DNA of 64,000 nucleotides from Diphasiastrum complanatum (GCA_029204225.1 CM055110.1:36061239-36125238); one strand, 5' to 3'; counted from the stretch's first letter, positions 45,101 through 52,176 are shown. The notes: generated by a model not told the origin, from the sequence alone. A program made the numbers and translations.

Positions 45101-46450
45101 GGATTTATGAGGATCCAGATAGTTTAGTTTGATCGATTAAGTGAAGGTATGCTTCAAGCACATGTGCTCTCTTCATACTTCTCAGTTTGCACAGTCATTT
45201 CATGTTGTTTGCAACACATATTTTGAGACATGCAGCTATGTTGGAGTCATGTTTTACAAACTAGTTTGCACACCCTCATTATTCTTAACATTATATGGCT
45301 TACGCCATGAAAGACAATATTGACTTGCTTGGTATCCAATTTTAATACTTTTGCTGACACTACATGACCTAGATAATCGATCTCTTTCTTAAATACATCC
45401 CTCTCTTTACTGACAGCAACAAAATATTGTCCCTCAAATTCAACAATAGTCCTATGGCAAATCCTTCACTCCATTACTTTTGTTGATGTAAATTCTCCTT
45501 TCTACATTTTATGCAATTATTCCAAAATACACACTTCAAAATTGAGATACCTTATAAATTTCTGATTGTCATATATAGCTAAGCCACAGAATTCTTAAGA
45601 GTTGGAAGTGCTTTCCATATTGAATGAGGAAGCACATAACCAAATGTATGGCAATGAGAGCTAGGTGCTTCTATAGGATCTATCTAGCCACAAGAACTAA
45701 GGTCTTTATGAAAGTAGAATTACTATGTGCTTGAGTTGATTCTCCCCTGCAAATATGTGATCCTGTTTGCTAAAGACGGATCCCCAAAATCAATTTCAGA
45801 TGACTGATCTTAACCTAATGCATTATTGTCTTGGAGTCGAAGTGTGGCAAAAAGGCGTGAGATATTTTGTATGGCAATCACAATAAATAAAATAAATAAA
45901 TTGATAAGGTGCATATTATGCACCATCACATTGCTTAAGTTCTAGAAAGTGACCAAAATCAAAGCTTTTGAAAGGTGCTTCTGTATTAGACAAGAGCTAA
46001 TTAGGTGCATCTTATATGGAGAGAAGATTCTTAAAGATCACTAGAATAAAGCTACTATAAGCTTTGCCATAATGTAACTGGTGTTGACTCATCAATAAAC
46101 TTTGGTACAAATATGTCAATTCTTAAGTATCTTATAGCGAAAATATTGTAATGAGCACAAATTTTTGTGAATCATAATTAGATCCACTACAAAAATAAAA
46201 GGTACAAAAATACATTGAAACAAAAATCTTTAACCATAATTTGGTCCATTTCACTTTGACTAGCTAGCTTTAATTCAATCTAATCGTTTCCAAACAGAAA
46301 CCATAATGGATTTAAATCCATAGATAAGGGTTAACAAGATTTAATTTTTGCAAAAACTTTAAGAAGTCTTACCTTTCGTAAACTGTTGTTTAAGGATTAG
46401 CACCTCTTGAAAAGGGACAGGCACCTTAAAATAATCAACAACATTTGAGC
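16520..46450 (-). CDS. formin with RhoGAP-like region, FH1 and FH2 domains; spliced, 5' end not found
   Basis: Exons in coding order: 46,450-46,373; 44,834-44,712; 36,814-36,607; 36,236-36,091; 33,518-32,078; 19,853-19,603; 19,229-19,139; 19,022-18,780; 17,170-16,520. Reading frames join exactly at every junction except between the fourth and fifth, where at least one small exon is missing. The first four exons (185 codons) resemble a RhoGAP domain. The fifth has a long polar linker, two polyproline tracts (FH1) and the start of FH2. The rest completes FH2 and a 60-100 residue polar tail. FH2 proteins nucleate and cap actin filaments as dimers, and FH1 binds profilin-actin. RhoGAP plus FH2 is, from memory, the class III plan of non-seed plants. 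The part from exon five on is 891 residues. Neither a signal peptide with membrane segment (class I) nor a PTEN-like domain (class II) was seen. Confidence 0.82.
17204..17243. repeat. (GA)n microsatellite in a formin intron
   Basis: About forty bases of GA with one GACA interruption, 34 bases into the intron on the acceptor side. Confidence 0.95.
17460..18055 (+). repeat. pyrimidine-rich intronic block with a 120-130 bp duplication
   Basis: CTAGCCTCC followed by TTCACTT and CATTGCTG occurs at 17,566 and 17,696. CAAACCTCCTCTGTTCAGCT occurs at 17,655 and 17,774. Overlapping open frames here (up to 153 codons) are low-complexity leucine, serine and proline translations of the skewed bases and are not supported as genes. 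Confidence 0.65.
18598..18643. repeat. (GA)n microsatellite in a formin intron
   Basis: About 45 bases of pure GA, about 135 bases downstream of the FH2 core exon on the coding strand. Confidence 0.97.
18780..19022 (-). CDS. formin exon: FH2 core
   Basis: Acceptor ATGGAACAG, donor GAGCAG/GTTGGT, 81 codons in phase 0. It carries the most conserved FH2 block: VLAVGNHLNGDTLRGAAKGF, KLNALLKLMDVKG, then KTTLLHFVV. The GNxxN...RG.A.GF(K/R)LxxLxKLxDxK pattern is diagnostic of FH2. The final MDVKGCNKKTTLLHFVV part is class I-like, whereas the preceding exon looks more class II-like. Confidence 0.92.
19139..19229 (-). CDS. formin exon: FH2 domain, third part
   Basis: Acceptor TATCTTTCAG. It encodes YYLDIMKIPRPEMKIQVFIF, then KQQYGSIS. 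The block resembles the plant class II FH2 stretch with the pattern F-x-LMK-x-P-R-x-E-x-K. The donor appears to be AAG/GCATGT, a GC donor. No GT donor before the following stops restores the frame, and GC-AG joins VQENLRLIE exactly in phase. Confidence 0.82.
19603..19853 (-). CDS. formin exon: FH2 domain, second part
   Basis: Acceptor CTTTTGGACAG in phase with the previous donor; donor AAAA/GTAAGT. It encodes HVIDIKRAHNISIQLSSLRK, then an acidic helix, then LPTKEDIYLLKEYKGD. These match the FH2 blocks D-x-KRAQN and APTxEExxLLxxYxGD. It leaves two bases that complete a lysine codon in the next exon. A 12.2-kb intron separates it from the previous exon. Confidence 0.88.
19943..20314. mobile_element. 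TIR element candidate with GTCCCGTTTC ends
   Basis: GTCCCGTTTC at 19,943-19,952 and its exact reverse complement at 20,305-20,314 bound about 372 bp with no coding capacity. Inside are further copies of the CGTTTCGAAA/GTTTTGAAACG theme and a run of about 17 adenines. This looks like a nonautonomous DNA transposon. No target-site duplication is obvious. Confidence 0.5.
20381..20464. repeat. compound (TG)n(GA)n microsatellite
   Basis: About 46 bases of TG followed directly by about 38 bases of GA. Confidence 0.98.
20482..20541. repeat. short hairpin beside an LTR end
   Basis: CAAAGGTTGGGTGGAGAC and its exact reverse complement GTCTCCACCCAACCTTTG are separated by about 23 bases. Related sequence recurs near 26,645. 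Confidence 0.8.
20541..20700 (-). repeat. LTR 3' end with primer binding site, minus strand
   Basis: The minus strand reads ...GTCTGACA followed by TTTGGTATTAGAGC, a tRNA-Met type primer binding site just after an LTR end. Upstream is GATTGAATAAAG, a possible poly(A) signal of the R region. The same segment, from AGCTCCTTATGGTT to GGAGTCTGACA, occurs in opposite orientation at about 26,665-26,795. Internal coding sequence is absent. Confidence 0.55.
20701..22400. other. intronic stretch without a recognisable gene
   Basis: Only short, unrelated open frames are present. The sequence may be the decayed interior of an LTR element, because a polypurine tract and possible LTR start follow at 22,413. 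Confidence 0.35.
22413..22798 (+). repeat. possible polypurine tract and LTR start
   Basis: GAGGGGGAAGGGA is followed directly by TGTTAGAGCC, the arrangement of a 3' LTR boundary. The downstream end is not found, and 22,661 onwards is a tandem repeat. Confidence 0.35.
22661..22810. repeat. two-copy 75-bp tandem repeat with dyads
   Basis: The unit contains ACTAGGACACTTGGCCCAAT and words related to TGACACATGTCA. The second copy carries the perfect palindrome GACACGTGTC with a CACGTG core. The second copy runs into the outer end of the giant inverted repeat at 22,799. Confidence 0.75.
22799..26468 (+). repeat. left arm of a 3.67-kb inverted repeat
   Basis: Every position x in this arm pairs with position 54,184 minus x in 27,716-31,385. 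The sum is constant from end to end, so there is no net insertion or deletion across 3,670 bp. I saw somewhat more than a dozen single-base differences by eye. The arm holds about 2.1 kb of unassigned sequence and about 1.5 kb of LINE. It lies inside the 12.2-kb formin intron. Confidence 0.95.
24942..26468 (+). pseudogene. LINE ORF2 (endonuclease and start of RT), truncated
   Basis: Plus-strand frames show the endonuclease entry near 25,060-25,170, a GGVACLYKDSL block near 25,255-25,290, and GWFNARTSSR near 25,355, where the catalytic GDFNAR aspartate is tryptophan. RT follows: NNYRTIMIGH, GQAGFRTQHSTTDHVFTF and FVDFQRAFDSVPRHTL (25,960-26,230). The frame shifts several times. The copy stops at 26,468, just before the position of the RT active-site YADD. 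Confidence 0.85.
26469..27715. other. spacer between the inverted-repeat arms
   Basis: It holds two things. From 27,715 down to about 26,830 on the minus strand is the rest of the LINE that starts in the right arm. At about 26,650-26,800 on the plus strand is a fragment of an LTR 3' end. A hairpin RNA from this intron would carry this spacer as its loop. Confidence 0.8.
26650..26800 (+). repeat. LTR 3'-end fragment, plus strand
   Basis: It matches the minus-strand LTR end at 20,554-20,690, including TGAGGATTGAATAAAG and CAATCTATGTGTGGTTTACTG, and ends GTCTGACA. The primer binding site that should follow is degenerate (CATGGTGTCC). It contains the transition between LINE and LTR sequence. Confidence 0.6.
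26830..29242 (-). pseudogene. LINE ORF2, most complete copy, in right arm and spacer
   Basis: On the minus strand: endonuclease entry (29,015-29,242), RT blocks (27,896-28,268), the RT active site LLYADDVALISSAGEGLQRH near 27,680-27,720, then the C-terminal block GHFQGIPCMSRLCQMCTLGE and HFLFRCPIYNEIRGHYHC near 26,900-27,030, a CCHC-type zinc motif. Stops and frameshifts occur throughout. The part up to 27,716 is duplicated in inverted orientation as the left arm; the part from YADD onward is not. Confidence 0.85.
27716..31385 (-). repeat. right arm of the 3.67-kb inverted repeat
   Basis: Reverse complement of 22,799-26,468 with no net length change. Outside the LINE it carries an acidic open frame (29,858-30,049, minus) with a run of aspartates near 29,945-29,960 of unknown origin, mirrored at 24,135-24,326. 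Homology ends at 31,385 within CACATATC. Confidence 0.95.
31491..31741. mobile_element. MITE candidate, hAT-like
   Basis: About 251 bp bounded by related inverted ends: GTTGCAACCAAACG at the left and CGTTTGGTAGCAAC at the right. Further CCAAACGTG/CACGTTTGG pairs lie inside. The octamer CTGCAGCC lies directly on both sides (31,483-31,490 and 31,742-31,749), the target-site length of the hAT superfamily. No coding capacity. Confidence 0.6.
32078..33518 (-). CDS. formin exon: linker, FH1 and start of FH2
   Basis: Acceptor GCCATAG, donor AAAATA/GTGAGC. The exon holds 480 codons. The first 350 or so are a polar, serine- and cysteine-rich linker with no domain I recognise. Two polyproline tracts follow: LPPPPPPPPLPP near 32,420 and PPGPPPPPPG near 32,320. 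Then comes the FH2 entry MKQLVWDKIAG with its conserved tryptophan, and the ELESLF helix. FH1 tracts recruit profilin-actin. The antisense strand has glycine/valine-rich open frames that are only shadows of the proline codons. Confidence 0.9.
33519..36090. other. formin intronic stretch, missing exon expected
   Basis: No transposon could be identified. Reading phase requires an exon here whose length leaves remainder 1 on division by 3. One 60-bp candidate near 34,83x-34,89x has good splice sites and an open frame but the wrong phase. Confidence 0.5.
36091..36236 (-). CDS. formin exon after the RhoGAP-like block
   Basis: Acceptor TTTGACAG and donor ACAG/GTATGA. It encodes HMAYAQTATLFFLTLVKEWE, resembling the last helix of RhoGAP domains, followed by a basic segment rich in histidine, arginine and cysteine. 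It ends with one base of a codon, whereas the FH1 exon begins with the last base of one. An unlocated exon must therefore lie in 33,519-36,090. Confidence 0.65.
36607..36814 (-). CDS. formin exon: RhoGAP-like region, C-terminal half
   Basis: Acceptor TGTTTCCAG and donor CACAG/GTTGAG. The translation includes FRLLLAQLPAINQDILRSL, matching the LLxxLPxxNxxxLxxL helix of RhoGAP domains. Then comes IVKLGALVGPLL, where the family has NLAxVFGPxLL. The asparagine normally before LA in that motif is lysine here. It joins the next exon by a split arginine codon. Confidence 0.75.
37490..37552. repeat. (GA)n microsatellite at a LINE 3' end
   Basis: About 62 bases of GA followed by GAAGAAAGAAAGAAGAAAACTTTATTAATG. 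The last part is the reverse complement of a poly(A)-signal-like LINE end. Confidence 0.97.
37490..38134 (-). mobile_element. LINE 3' end ending in (TC)n, copy 1
   Basis: The minus strand has a degenerate LINE C-terminal block (38,020-38,130, with CQICS-like zinc-motif sequence), then an ORF tail and 3' UTR with CATTAATAAAG. It ends in a long TC tract, GA on the plus strand at 37,490-37,552. Its 3' UTR resembles copy 3 base by base in many blocks. Confidence 0.65.
38135..39058 (-). mobile_element. LINE 3' part ending in (TC)n, copy 2
   Basis: The minus strand encodes HQLAIETGHYQGTPHEDRLC, then QMCSLGEIESEEHFLFRCSA (38,770-38,900), then a tail beginning DPRCVALMMYEMSLLRRARG (38,620-38,700). 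This is the C-terminal end of LINE ORF2 with its zinc motif. The copy ends GACATTACTAAAGCTCTCTCTCTC, with a short TC tail at about 38,132-38,147. Confidence 0.75.
39060..39128. repeat. (GA)n microsatellite at a LINE 3' end
   Basis: About 68 bases of pure GA directly joined to GCTTTATTGATGTCTTATAGG, the reverse complement of a LINE terminus shared with the copies at 37,553 and 38,148. Confidence 0.97.
39060..39700 (-). mobile_element. LINE 3' end ending in (TC)n, copy 3
   Basis: It starts on the minus strand with ITYEDPRYVALMIHEMMLLR (about 39,640-39,700), homologous to the ORF2 tail of copy 2. It ends GTCTTATAAGACATCAATAAAGCTC-like sequence at 39,129-39,150, then about 68 bases of TC (GA on the plus strand, 39,060-39,128). 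Confidence 0.7.
39700..40165 (+). pseudogene. LINE ORF2 C-terminal fragment, plus strand
   Basis: The plus strand encodes VCHMVWDLYWVNLESHLISY, then QARVCQICSLGEIEDEDRFHF (39,890-39,955). This is the same C-terminal zinc-motif region as in the minus-strand copies. The reading continues with many basic residues to a stop near 40,160. It lies head to head with copy 3. Confidence 0.65.
40350..41470 (-). pseudogene. LINE ORF2 endonuclease region
   Basis: The minus strand shows CGSCGVACLYRDITQRVLEM, a YIWIRLKGEPRGLDRDIYIV block and LLVGHFNARTGSR (40,946-41,239). These are apurinic-endonuclease blocks; the catalytic aspartate of GDFNAR is histidine. Downstream, 40,350-40,930 carries DYGEYFLQLGEAHELAI and LSDHSLLSFHLGTQ, matching the LINE in the inverted repeat. 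At 41,400-41,470 the sequence matches the LINE 5' region (CGGGCTGCTCC...). Confidence 0.8.
41653..42150 (-). repeat. chromovirus LTR (3' LTR), minus strand
   Basis: About 498 bp. It begins TGTCATGCCC at 42,150, preceded by a polypurine tract (AATAAGGGGGGAAGAA, 42,151-42,166), and ends GGTCTTTATACA at 41,653. The interior matches 42,971-43,470 closely and 42,435-42,776 in the opposite orientation. Confidence 0.75.
42151..42355 (-). pseudogene. Ty3/gypsy chromodomain and polypurine tract
   Basis: Directly upstream of the minus-strand LTR the translation reads EPEKILDKRTKRLRNSMVTE, then HLVRWKGRTYDDDSWEQEGSL. This is the chromodomain that ends pol of chromoviruses (Ty3/gypsy). Chromodomains guide integration into marked chromatin. 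No integrase, RT or gag remains upstream; the sequence turns into an inverted copy at about 42,356. Confidence 0.82.
42356..42434 (+). repeat. inverted copy of the chromovirus pol end and polypurine tract
   Basis: GGAGGGGAGCTTAAGGAGGAAC... to GAATAAGGGGGGAAGAA repeats, on the opposite strand, the sequence at 42,151-42,230. The two meet near 42,356 to form a palindrome. Confidence 0.75.
42435..42776 (+). repeat. chromovirus LTR, plus strand
   Basis: About 342 bp starting TGTCATGCCC right after a polypurine tract and ending at a primer binding site. An LTR with a PPT on one side and a PBS on the other looks like an element-LTR-element junction. Confidence 0.75.
42777..42788 (+). promoter_or_regulatory. 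primer binding site TGGTATCAGAGC
   Basis: A perfect copy of the common plant tRNA-Met primer binding site, directly downstream of the plus-strand LTR. It runs without a gap into CATCTAGTTCGATGGAAGGG, which is chromodomain coding sequence. Confidence 0.85.
42789..42970 (+). mobile_element. deleted chromovirus interior: chromodomain tail, PPT, LTR start
   Basis: The 105 bases after the PBS encode HLVRWKG-like and SWEQEG-like chromodomain tail sequence. A polypurine tract (about 42,893-42,908) and a new LTR start (TGGCATGGCC, 42,909) follow. The LTR runs about 60 bases to GTAGACCAACAA, then switches at about 42,970 into an LTR of the opposite orientation. Confidence 0.7.
42971..43470 (-). repeat. 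chromovirus LTR, minus strand, second copy
   Basis: It matches 41,690-42,150 along most of its length and begins TGTCATGCCC at 43,470. It carries an internal duplication of about 60 bp (CCTCCAAGGCCCATGCACCACTA occurs near 43,124 and again near 43,203). The flanking sequence to the right is LINE ORF1, so this element landed in a LINE. Confidence 0.72.
43472..44358 (-). pseudogene. LINE ORF1-like protein, interrupted
   Basis: A 108-codon proline/valine-rich N-terminal frame (44,032-44,358) is followed by a coiled-coil and RNA-binding-like frame (43,573-44,028). The latter contains EELRQEITALK and, near 43,740, ALNVHVRGITDSQDALTKAK. A shifted frame ends VLDSAWCTKKDAS then IFLDEDLTFVQVVERNEAL (43,480-43,690). 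The coiled coil, the central xxVxVxGI block and the C-terminal LDEDLT motif fit LINE ORF1. Function in the formin intron is not implied. Confidence 0.6.
44712..44834 (-). CDS. formin exon: RhoGAP-like region, central helices
   Basis: Acceptor TTTGGCAG and donor CAG/GTGGTT. The translation reads IELPLKTPNAYCVAAVVILF, then LKQLKGSLL, then a helix ending SSFIAAT. This matches the RhoGAP block in which VA-x-LLK-xFLRELP-x-PL is typical. The frame continues exactly into the exon at 36,814 by way of a glycine codon split across the junction. Confidence 0.72.
44835..46372. other. formin intron
   Basis: AT-rich intron between two RhoGAP-like exons. No transposon or RNA gene is recognised. Confidence 0.55.
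46373..46450 (-). CDS. formin exon: RhoGAP-like region, arginine-finger segment
   Basis: Flanked on the minus strand by TTTACAG before and GTAAGAC after. It enters with two bases of a codon and leaves with one, which joins the next exon as GGC. The segment VVDYFKVPVPFQEVLILKQQF lies where RhoGAP domains have the arginine-finger loop (GxFRxxG) followed by the LRxxF helix. Lysine (codon about 46,425-46,427) sits at the finger position. The assignment is by alignment to family knowledge, so moderate. Further 5' exons were not found. Confidence 0.65.
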
Positions 46451-49400
46451 CTGTAAATAACAATAAAACAAAGGTGACATGTACCAAAATTACAACGGAA
46501 ACCCAAGTCCTAAGTCTTAGATCCATAACTCTACGTTACTATCTTTTACTCAAAACTTGATCACTCTTCCATAACAACGGAAAGAAATTCCAAACTATTA
46601 TGGAAATCGTTCATTATGCACGAATTAGCCTAATTGATATTGAACTTTGACTAGCATAACATTCTTAACAATGCAACATATAAAAAATGTGCCATTTTGA
46701 AGGCAGTGGCTGAGAACTATTTGCAATCATGTCCAGCTTATTAAATTTTGAATAGCATAGCTTTTCTAATTTCTAGGCAATGCAACACAAAAAGACTATG
46801 TACCATGTTGAAGCAAATAGATAATAGCTCTTTGCAAGCCCATGAGAAGGTTGAAAGTGTCACTTTTGCTTCCTAAAGACATCTTAGATTCTCTTCCATT
46901 TATTTTGGATTGAAGTCATGATGAGCAGCCTCCATCTTTTCCAATCTCTTGATAGCACTTTTAGTTCCTCAGGGGAACTTTGCTTTGAGTAATGGCTATT
47001 CAAAAATCAACTACAAAATGAATAGACATGTGAACTATATCAACTACAAAATAAATTGACATGTAAACTAAAGCTTTTCACATATTCATGCATTGCTTCT
47101 CAATGCAAAATGCTACTAAGGTAGAAAAACTACCAAATTAACGGGTAGCAAACATGAACAAGCTAAACAGCAAACAATTCCTAACAAATCACATGCAATA
47201 AATTGAAGGAAAACTTCTCCCTAGTAAAAATAATGATAGCAGATTTTTTCAATGATTACCAAAAGCACAAGATATGTGTGCCAAGAACCTATTATATAAT
47301 GTAGCTCTCACTGTACCTAGGTGGAGAAACAAACCTTTCATGTAATGGTAGCAAAAAACTATCCGAGCTCCAATTGAGAACTCTGGTTGGATTTGGAAGT
47401 TCAATTAACCAAAGCTCCAAGATTGGAAAATCAGTCCCACTAGTTAAAATCATGTTAAACGATAAAACCCCAACCATAAAATCATGGGTCCTAAGAAACC
47501 TTGATTCTAATGTCAACAAACATTCGTAAGGTCCTAAGTCTAATCTCAACTACTTCGCCTAATGGAGACCTTGACAATTTATTTTCAATAAATTGGAACC
47601 ACTTAAGCCTTTCTTTGTCTAATTACTAGCAAAGCAATAAGCATATCATATGCATCAACCAATGCATGAAAGAAATGTTGAGAGCATATGTCTCCGAAAA
47701 ACAGACTGATAAGGAAGGTACTCCTAGTGGTCGATCTTGTGTCAAAATAGTGTGAAGCATTCTTACACTAAATTTATTCCTTTTAGATATGGCTTCCAAC
47801 CATGTTCTCTAATTTATGTCCATCTCAAGAGTCTCTCTCAAGAAAGAATCAGTTGTATACCAACTAGGGTTGCTTGCCTAGAAATTTTACATCAGATATT
47901 GCGTGTACTTAAAGATCCAAAAGAACATAAAGTATTCTTCAAGTACATTTAGTCCTTTCATGCTTAAAAACACCGTCTTGCTACATTCTCTAGTTCCTCG
48001 GATGTGAGACATTATACCAAATTAAACATGGAATTCCATGATATAATCTTGAAAAAAGTAAAATTGTAAGGGAGAGGGAATGATGTGTACCTAGGTTGGG
48101 TACATAGCTAACCAAGGGTTCTAGCCCCCAATTCACGAAATGGATTGCTAGATACAAGTTAATGATAACGTTGTGACTTACACCAGTGTACAGAGCTATC
48201 ACATTGTGCTTATAGGTGACACATATGGGAGGGTCACAAGTGCAAACTAGAAACCTATATATATATACATGGAAGGTTTCCAATGCCATCCAATATCCAT
48301 GGGAGTAGTGGATAGTCTATGCATGTGCTAAGCTAGGATGACCTCTATCATATGCTTGGCAAGGCTAGTGATGGATGTACTCATCATAGGATATTGGGAT
48401 GTGTGCTAGCGGTATGAGATGCTATTACTCGAATTTATAATGTAACCTAAGGTTATGCAATATCTACAGCTCCATGGCTCAAGGGTGAGTCTAAATGGAT
48501 CACAAGGGATGATTCTACAAAAATCTAGGATCTTGAGAGTAAACTCAAAGGCACAAGGAAGAGATGTAATCTTGGGCAAGAATAGTTAGGAGTAACTCTA
48601 GGAAGTTGAAGACTCCAGTAAATAATTTCAGCTACAATATTAGGGGGGGAATATAATAAGGGAGAGCAAGGCTTTATAAATTAGAGTTTGAGGCATCGTA
48701 GACACTTAAAAAGCTTTTTAGGAGGGTAGACGGTCTCTAGATACCACTCTTGGCCTGTGGGATGCTAGGCGGTCTCTAATACTCATGTTTATCATCCTGG
48801 ATAGATCAATAATTAATGTAGACATCATTTGACCTCTTTTATAGCTTGAGTTATTATAGGAGTTTGGTTTTGACTTTGTTTTTTTCATAGTTATAATGTT
48901 TGTAGGTTATTGCTAAGGTTTGGCCTGTTTGCTAGGTACAAGAGGCAATATATAGGTGTGGAAGAAGCAGAGTCGTTGATGCATGCTTCATAGACATTCA
49001 TAGACTCTAGCATCACCATGTTGGGTAAATACAATTGTAGAGAAGATGATTGAAAAGAATCTTCCAAATCAAATTGATTTCATGGTTCAACTATGCCCAG
49101 AACCTCTATGAATCAGAAGACTAAGTCATGAGTATATTTGTTACGTCCATGTCCAGTATGTGGGATTCGGAATAATTCTTGACATGGATAGCCGGTCACT
49201 CCAGTGTATAAGGTTATTAGTTACGCCTCGTCATTCCGAGCTTGGCCAAAAATGTAATTAATAATCTTATGAGGTCCCAGACCTATAATTGGACATAGGA
49301 GCACTTGCATGGTGTTTGACTGCTATAATGCAAGGATAGGAGGTCAACAGCTTATATTTGGGTTGCATGGGATCCTAAGAGGAATATTCTCTCCTCAAAG

Positions 49401-49655
49401 GAGATTATATATATACTATGGAAACTCGCCCATCTACCTAATAGATTTTCTTATCTATGAAGCCAGGATCCCCTCCTCTCTTGCATTCATTCACCATGGC
49501 TTGGGGGTGTGGGTGAAGTGGTTGGGGTATTGACTAGCCATTTCCTATTGGTTGGGTGGTTTTGCTCCACAGGTGTCCTTTTGGTTGCATGCAACAGGAT
49601 CTTCACTTGGTGATTCTTACAATATCCCCCTTTCAACCTCAACAAGTTTTATGGT
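46451..49655. other. stretch upstream of the first located formin exon
   Basis: Further 5' formin exons or the promoter should lie here or beyond, but none could be assigned. Some parts look like old LTR sequence. A plus-strand frame at 47,737-47,952 faintly recalls gypsy integrase (KFIPFRYGF) but is too weak to call. Confidence 0.4.
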
Positions 49656-49659
49656 AGAT

Positions 49660-50530
49660 AGACAAGGACATTGAGGAAGGCTTAAAGACTATGGAAAATG
49701 GAATAGCACAAGACGTGGAAGTCATACAAGTGGAGATCTTCAAGATACTTGAGGAGTTGGTAGCCCCATACATAAGAGAATTTTATTTATTCTTTGATGA
49801 CATTTTTCCTCAATGAATGGACTCAAAACATGGTTGTCACGCTTTTCAAGATTAGGGACAAGAATAATCTCCAATTAATGAGCCATCATGATTGGCAATA
49901 CTTTGACCACACTTTGGGTACCATTGTGCAAAGAAAGCTTAGTCCTTGGGTAGAGGCAAATGGTTTAAGAGCAAGGAAACAAGTGGGGTTTCAGAGAGGC
50001 TATTCTACTTTGAATCACTTGCTCTGTTAACTTTCAAAGGCCTTCGACACAATTTCAAGGGAAAATTTATAGGAGCAAATGGGCGAACTAAGGGTACCAA
50101 ATGAGCTAAGATAAGTAGTAGCTCAATTTTAGTAGAAGTTGACAACACAAGTTAGTTCACTTTTGCCTATGGCCACTACTTTTTCTAGCAATAATGGTGT
50201 CAAATAAGGATGCCTCCGATTTCCAAAGTTATTTGGTATATGGATATATATGGACTGCAAGAATTGTTGGTATAAGAAAGGCAGTGGCGGATCAACACAT
50301 TTTGTCATCAAGTTTCTATAAAGGGCATACAATGTGGTTCTTTTGGGTAACACCTCACAAAGCCTCCAGCAACACCTACGTGCACTCAAAAAAGTGAGTG
50401 AAGGGTCAAAATCCTTGGTCAACTTAAGATAAGACAAAAGCTCTTGGCCCCACCTTTTATTCCAATGAGCCTGCATTCTGAACAGTCCACAAACACAAAT
50501 AACTGGGGATTGAAGTGTCCCACACACTTC
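49660..50530 (+). pseudogene. LINE reverse transcriptase, plus strand
   Basis: Plus-strand frames read EEGLKTMENGIAQDVEVIQV (49,670-49,740), then VEANGLRARKQVGFQRGYSTL (49,940-50,010), then LSKAFDTISRENL (50,028-50,070), then NNGVK-GCLRF (50,190-50,215), a KGSGGS block, and VVLLGNTSQSLQQHLRALKK (50,335-50,395). This is the order of RT motifs in plant LINEs. The YADD site is degenerate (reads YN before VVLL). Several frameshifts and stops are present. It is a different, older LINE than the copies in the formin introns. Confidence 0.75.
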
Positions 50531-52115
50531 ATTGGATAAATTGCGTAGAAAAAAGACTGATGATGGAGTACTTATTTTGCAATCGAACCAGAATTGGTTT
50601 ATGTAGATGGCTCAAAAACCAGAACTTATTTGGGGCACAATTCATCTCATTCTTACTTTATAGTTGTGAGACTTGATGGGAAAAGCATTTTAAGGGCTAA
50701 GTGGATTGAAATTGAGAGCATGCAAAAAGCTTCTTATACATACAAATACATAGAGAAGACATCACATGGACATTGTGTCTTCAAGGTTGCTATGCAAAGT
50801 ACCCAACAGCCCCAAAAATTGACGAGCAATCGGTGATTAGATTTCCAAAAATGGCCTACACATTGGTATATTCACCAAAACAAATGGCATCAAGCAAACA
50901 TCACGTTATCCCATCCTCTTGGGATTGTTATCCCATCCTCTTGGCTATCCCATTGAAAGCCATAGCCACAATGAGAAGAATTTGTTACAAAGAGAGTATT
51001 TCACATGAAAATTGCCTCTTGAAGGTTGCTATGCAAAGTTGCCAACAGCATCAAAGATTGATTTCAAAAGGACTACTTCTTGAAAATGAGAGCCGATAGA
51101 TAAAAATACACAATAACATGAGGATAAAATGAATCCATATGTAGAAGATTGGATGCAACAGCATTTTGAAAATGGCATTTCAATGAAGAATATCCACAAA
51201 CTCACACGAGCTGAGATCTAAGATGGGGGGAAGATGAAAATGGGAAGAAAGCGTTTGCTTCATATGCAATAAAGGGCAAGTGGAAAGAGAATGGCACCAC
51301 CTTGTGGAATGCAAGAGTTTCCTCCCCGATTGGAAAATATTCAAGAATTTGTTTATGCAAAACTGGGGTTCTATGCACAAGTTCTTTGACTAGTCACTAG
51401 ACACACTTGATGACCCTTGGAAAATATATCATCAAAGCTCCAAAACATAGGAAATTGGCATGAGTCTTGGGTGGATGTTCTATCACATAGTACTTTCTAG
51501 TTCACACCACAGAAACCCGTTTCGAGTTTCTGAAATGGAACCTGTACGTTCCGGAATGTCCTGGTACAATAAGTTTTTTCGGTACTCAAAAAAATCAGAA
51601 ACAACCTGTTCATTCGTTTGTCTTCCTACGGCCACGCCTACAAAGAGAGGAGGACTAATACAGGGTGCTGCTACGATGTGGAATCTTCCACTATTGATTA
51701 GCTATGATGGACGATCCGTATGACATGTTAGAAAAGTAGTTGCTTGCTGCCTCTATCCTAAGTACCAAAATTAGTAGAAACCACAAAAGATTCTACATAT
51801 TATGCTCTGCCTGAACCATGCATCTCGTAATATGTTCCAGAACTAGCGAAACTAGGTGTTACGTTGGAACGATGGGTAAAAAACAAGCTTCTATGAGATC
51901 AAAGGATTGAAATGATACGTATGTTTAGAAATATAAAAAAGAAGATTTGACAAGCTTTTTTGGTACGTACTTAAAAAAGGAAAAAAGAAAAAAATTGCTA
52001 AGTATTCTGGTCCCACATTTTTGTTCCATAATGATGAAAGCATTGGTATTGAGTTCTAAGATGTAGTTATTCTGGTCCCACAGTCTACACTAGTAAGATA
52101 TTCTATTCTATTCGG

Positions 52116-52118
<3 letters not shown>
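50531..52118. other. LINE 3' remnant and unassigned sequence
   Basis: At about 51,240-51,320 the plus strand encodes a CNKGQVEREWHHLVEC-like block, the zinc motif near the end of LINE ORF2, so the LINE above probably extends to about 51,400. A block with ATGCAAAG(T)(A/T)(G/C)CCAACAGC is repeated near 50,790 and 51,030. Nothing else is recognised. Confidence 0.45.

Positions 52119-52174
<56 letters not shown>
52119..52174. repeat. (TC)n microsatellite
   Basis: About 55 bases of pure TC. Confidence 0.97.

Positions 52175-52176
<2 letters not shown>

Noticed and set aside
47737-47952. Plus-strand frame faintly like gypsy integrase (KFIPFRYGF)
   Set aside because: Only one short motif, no neighbouring domains.
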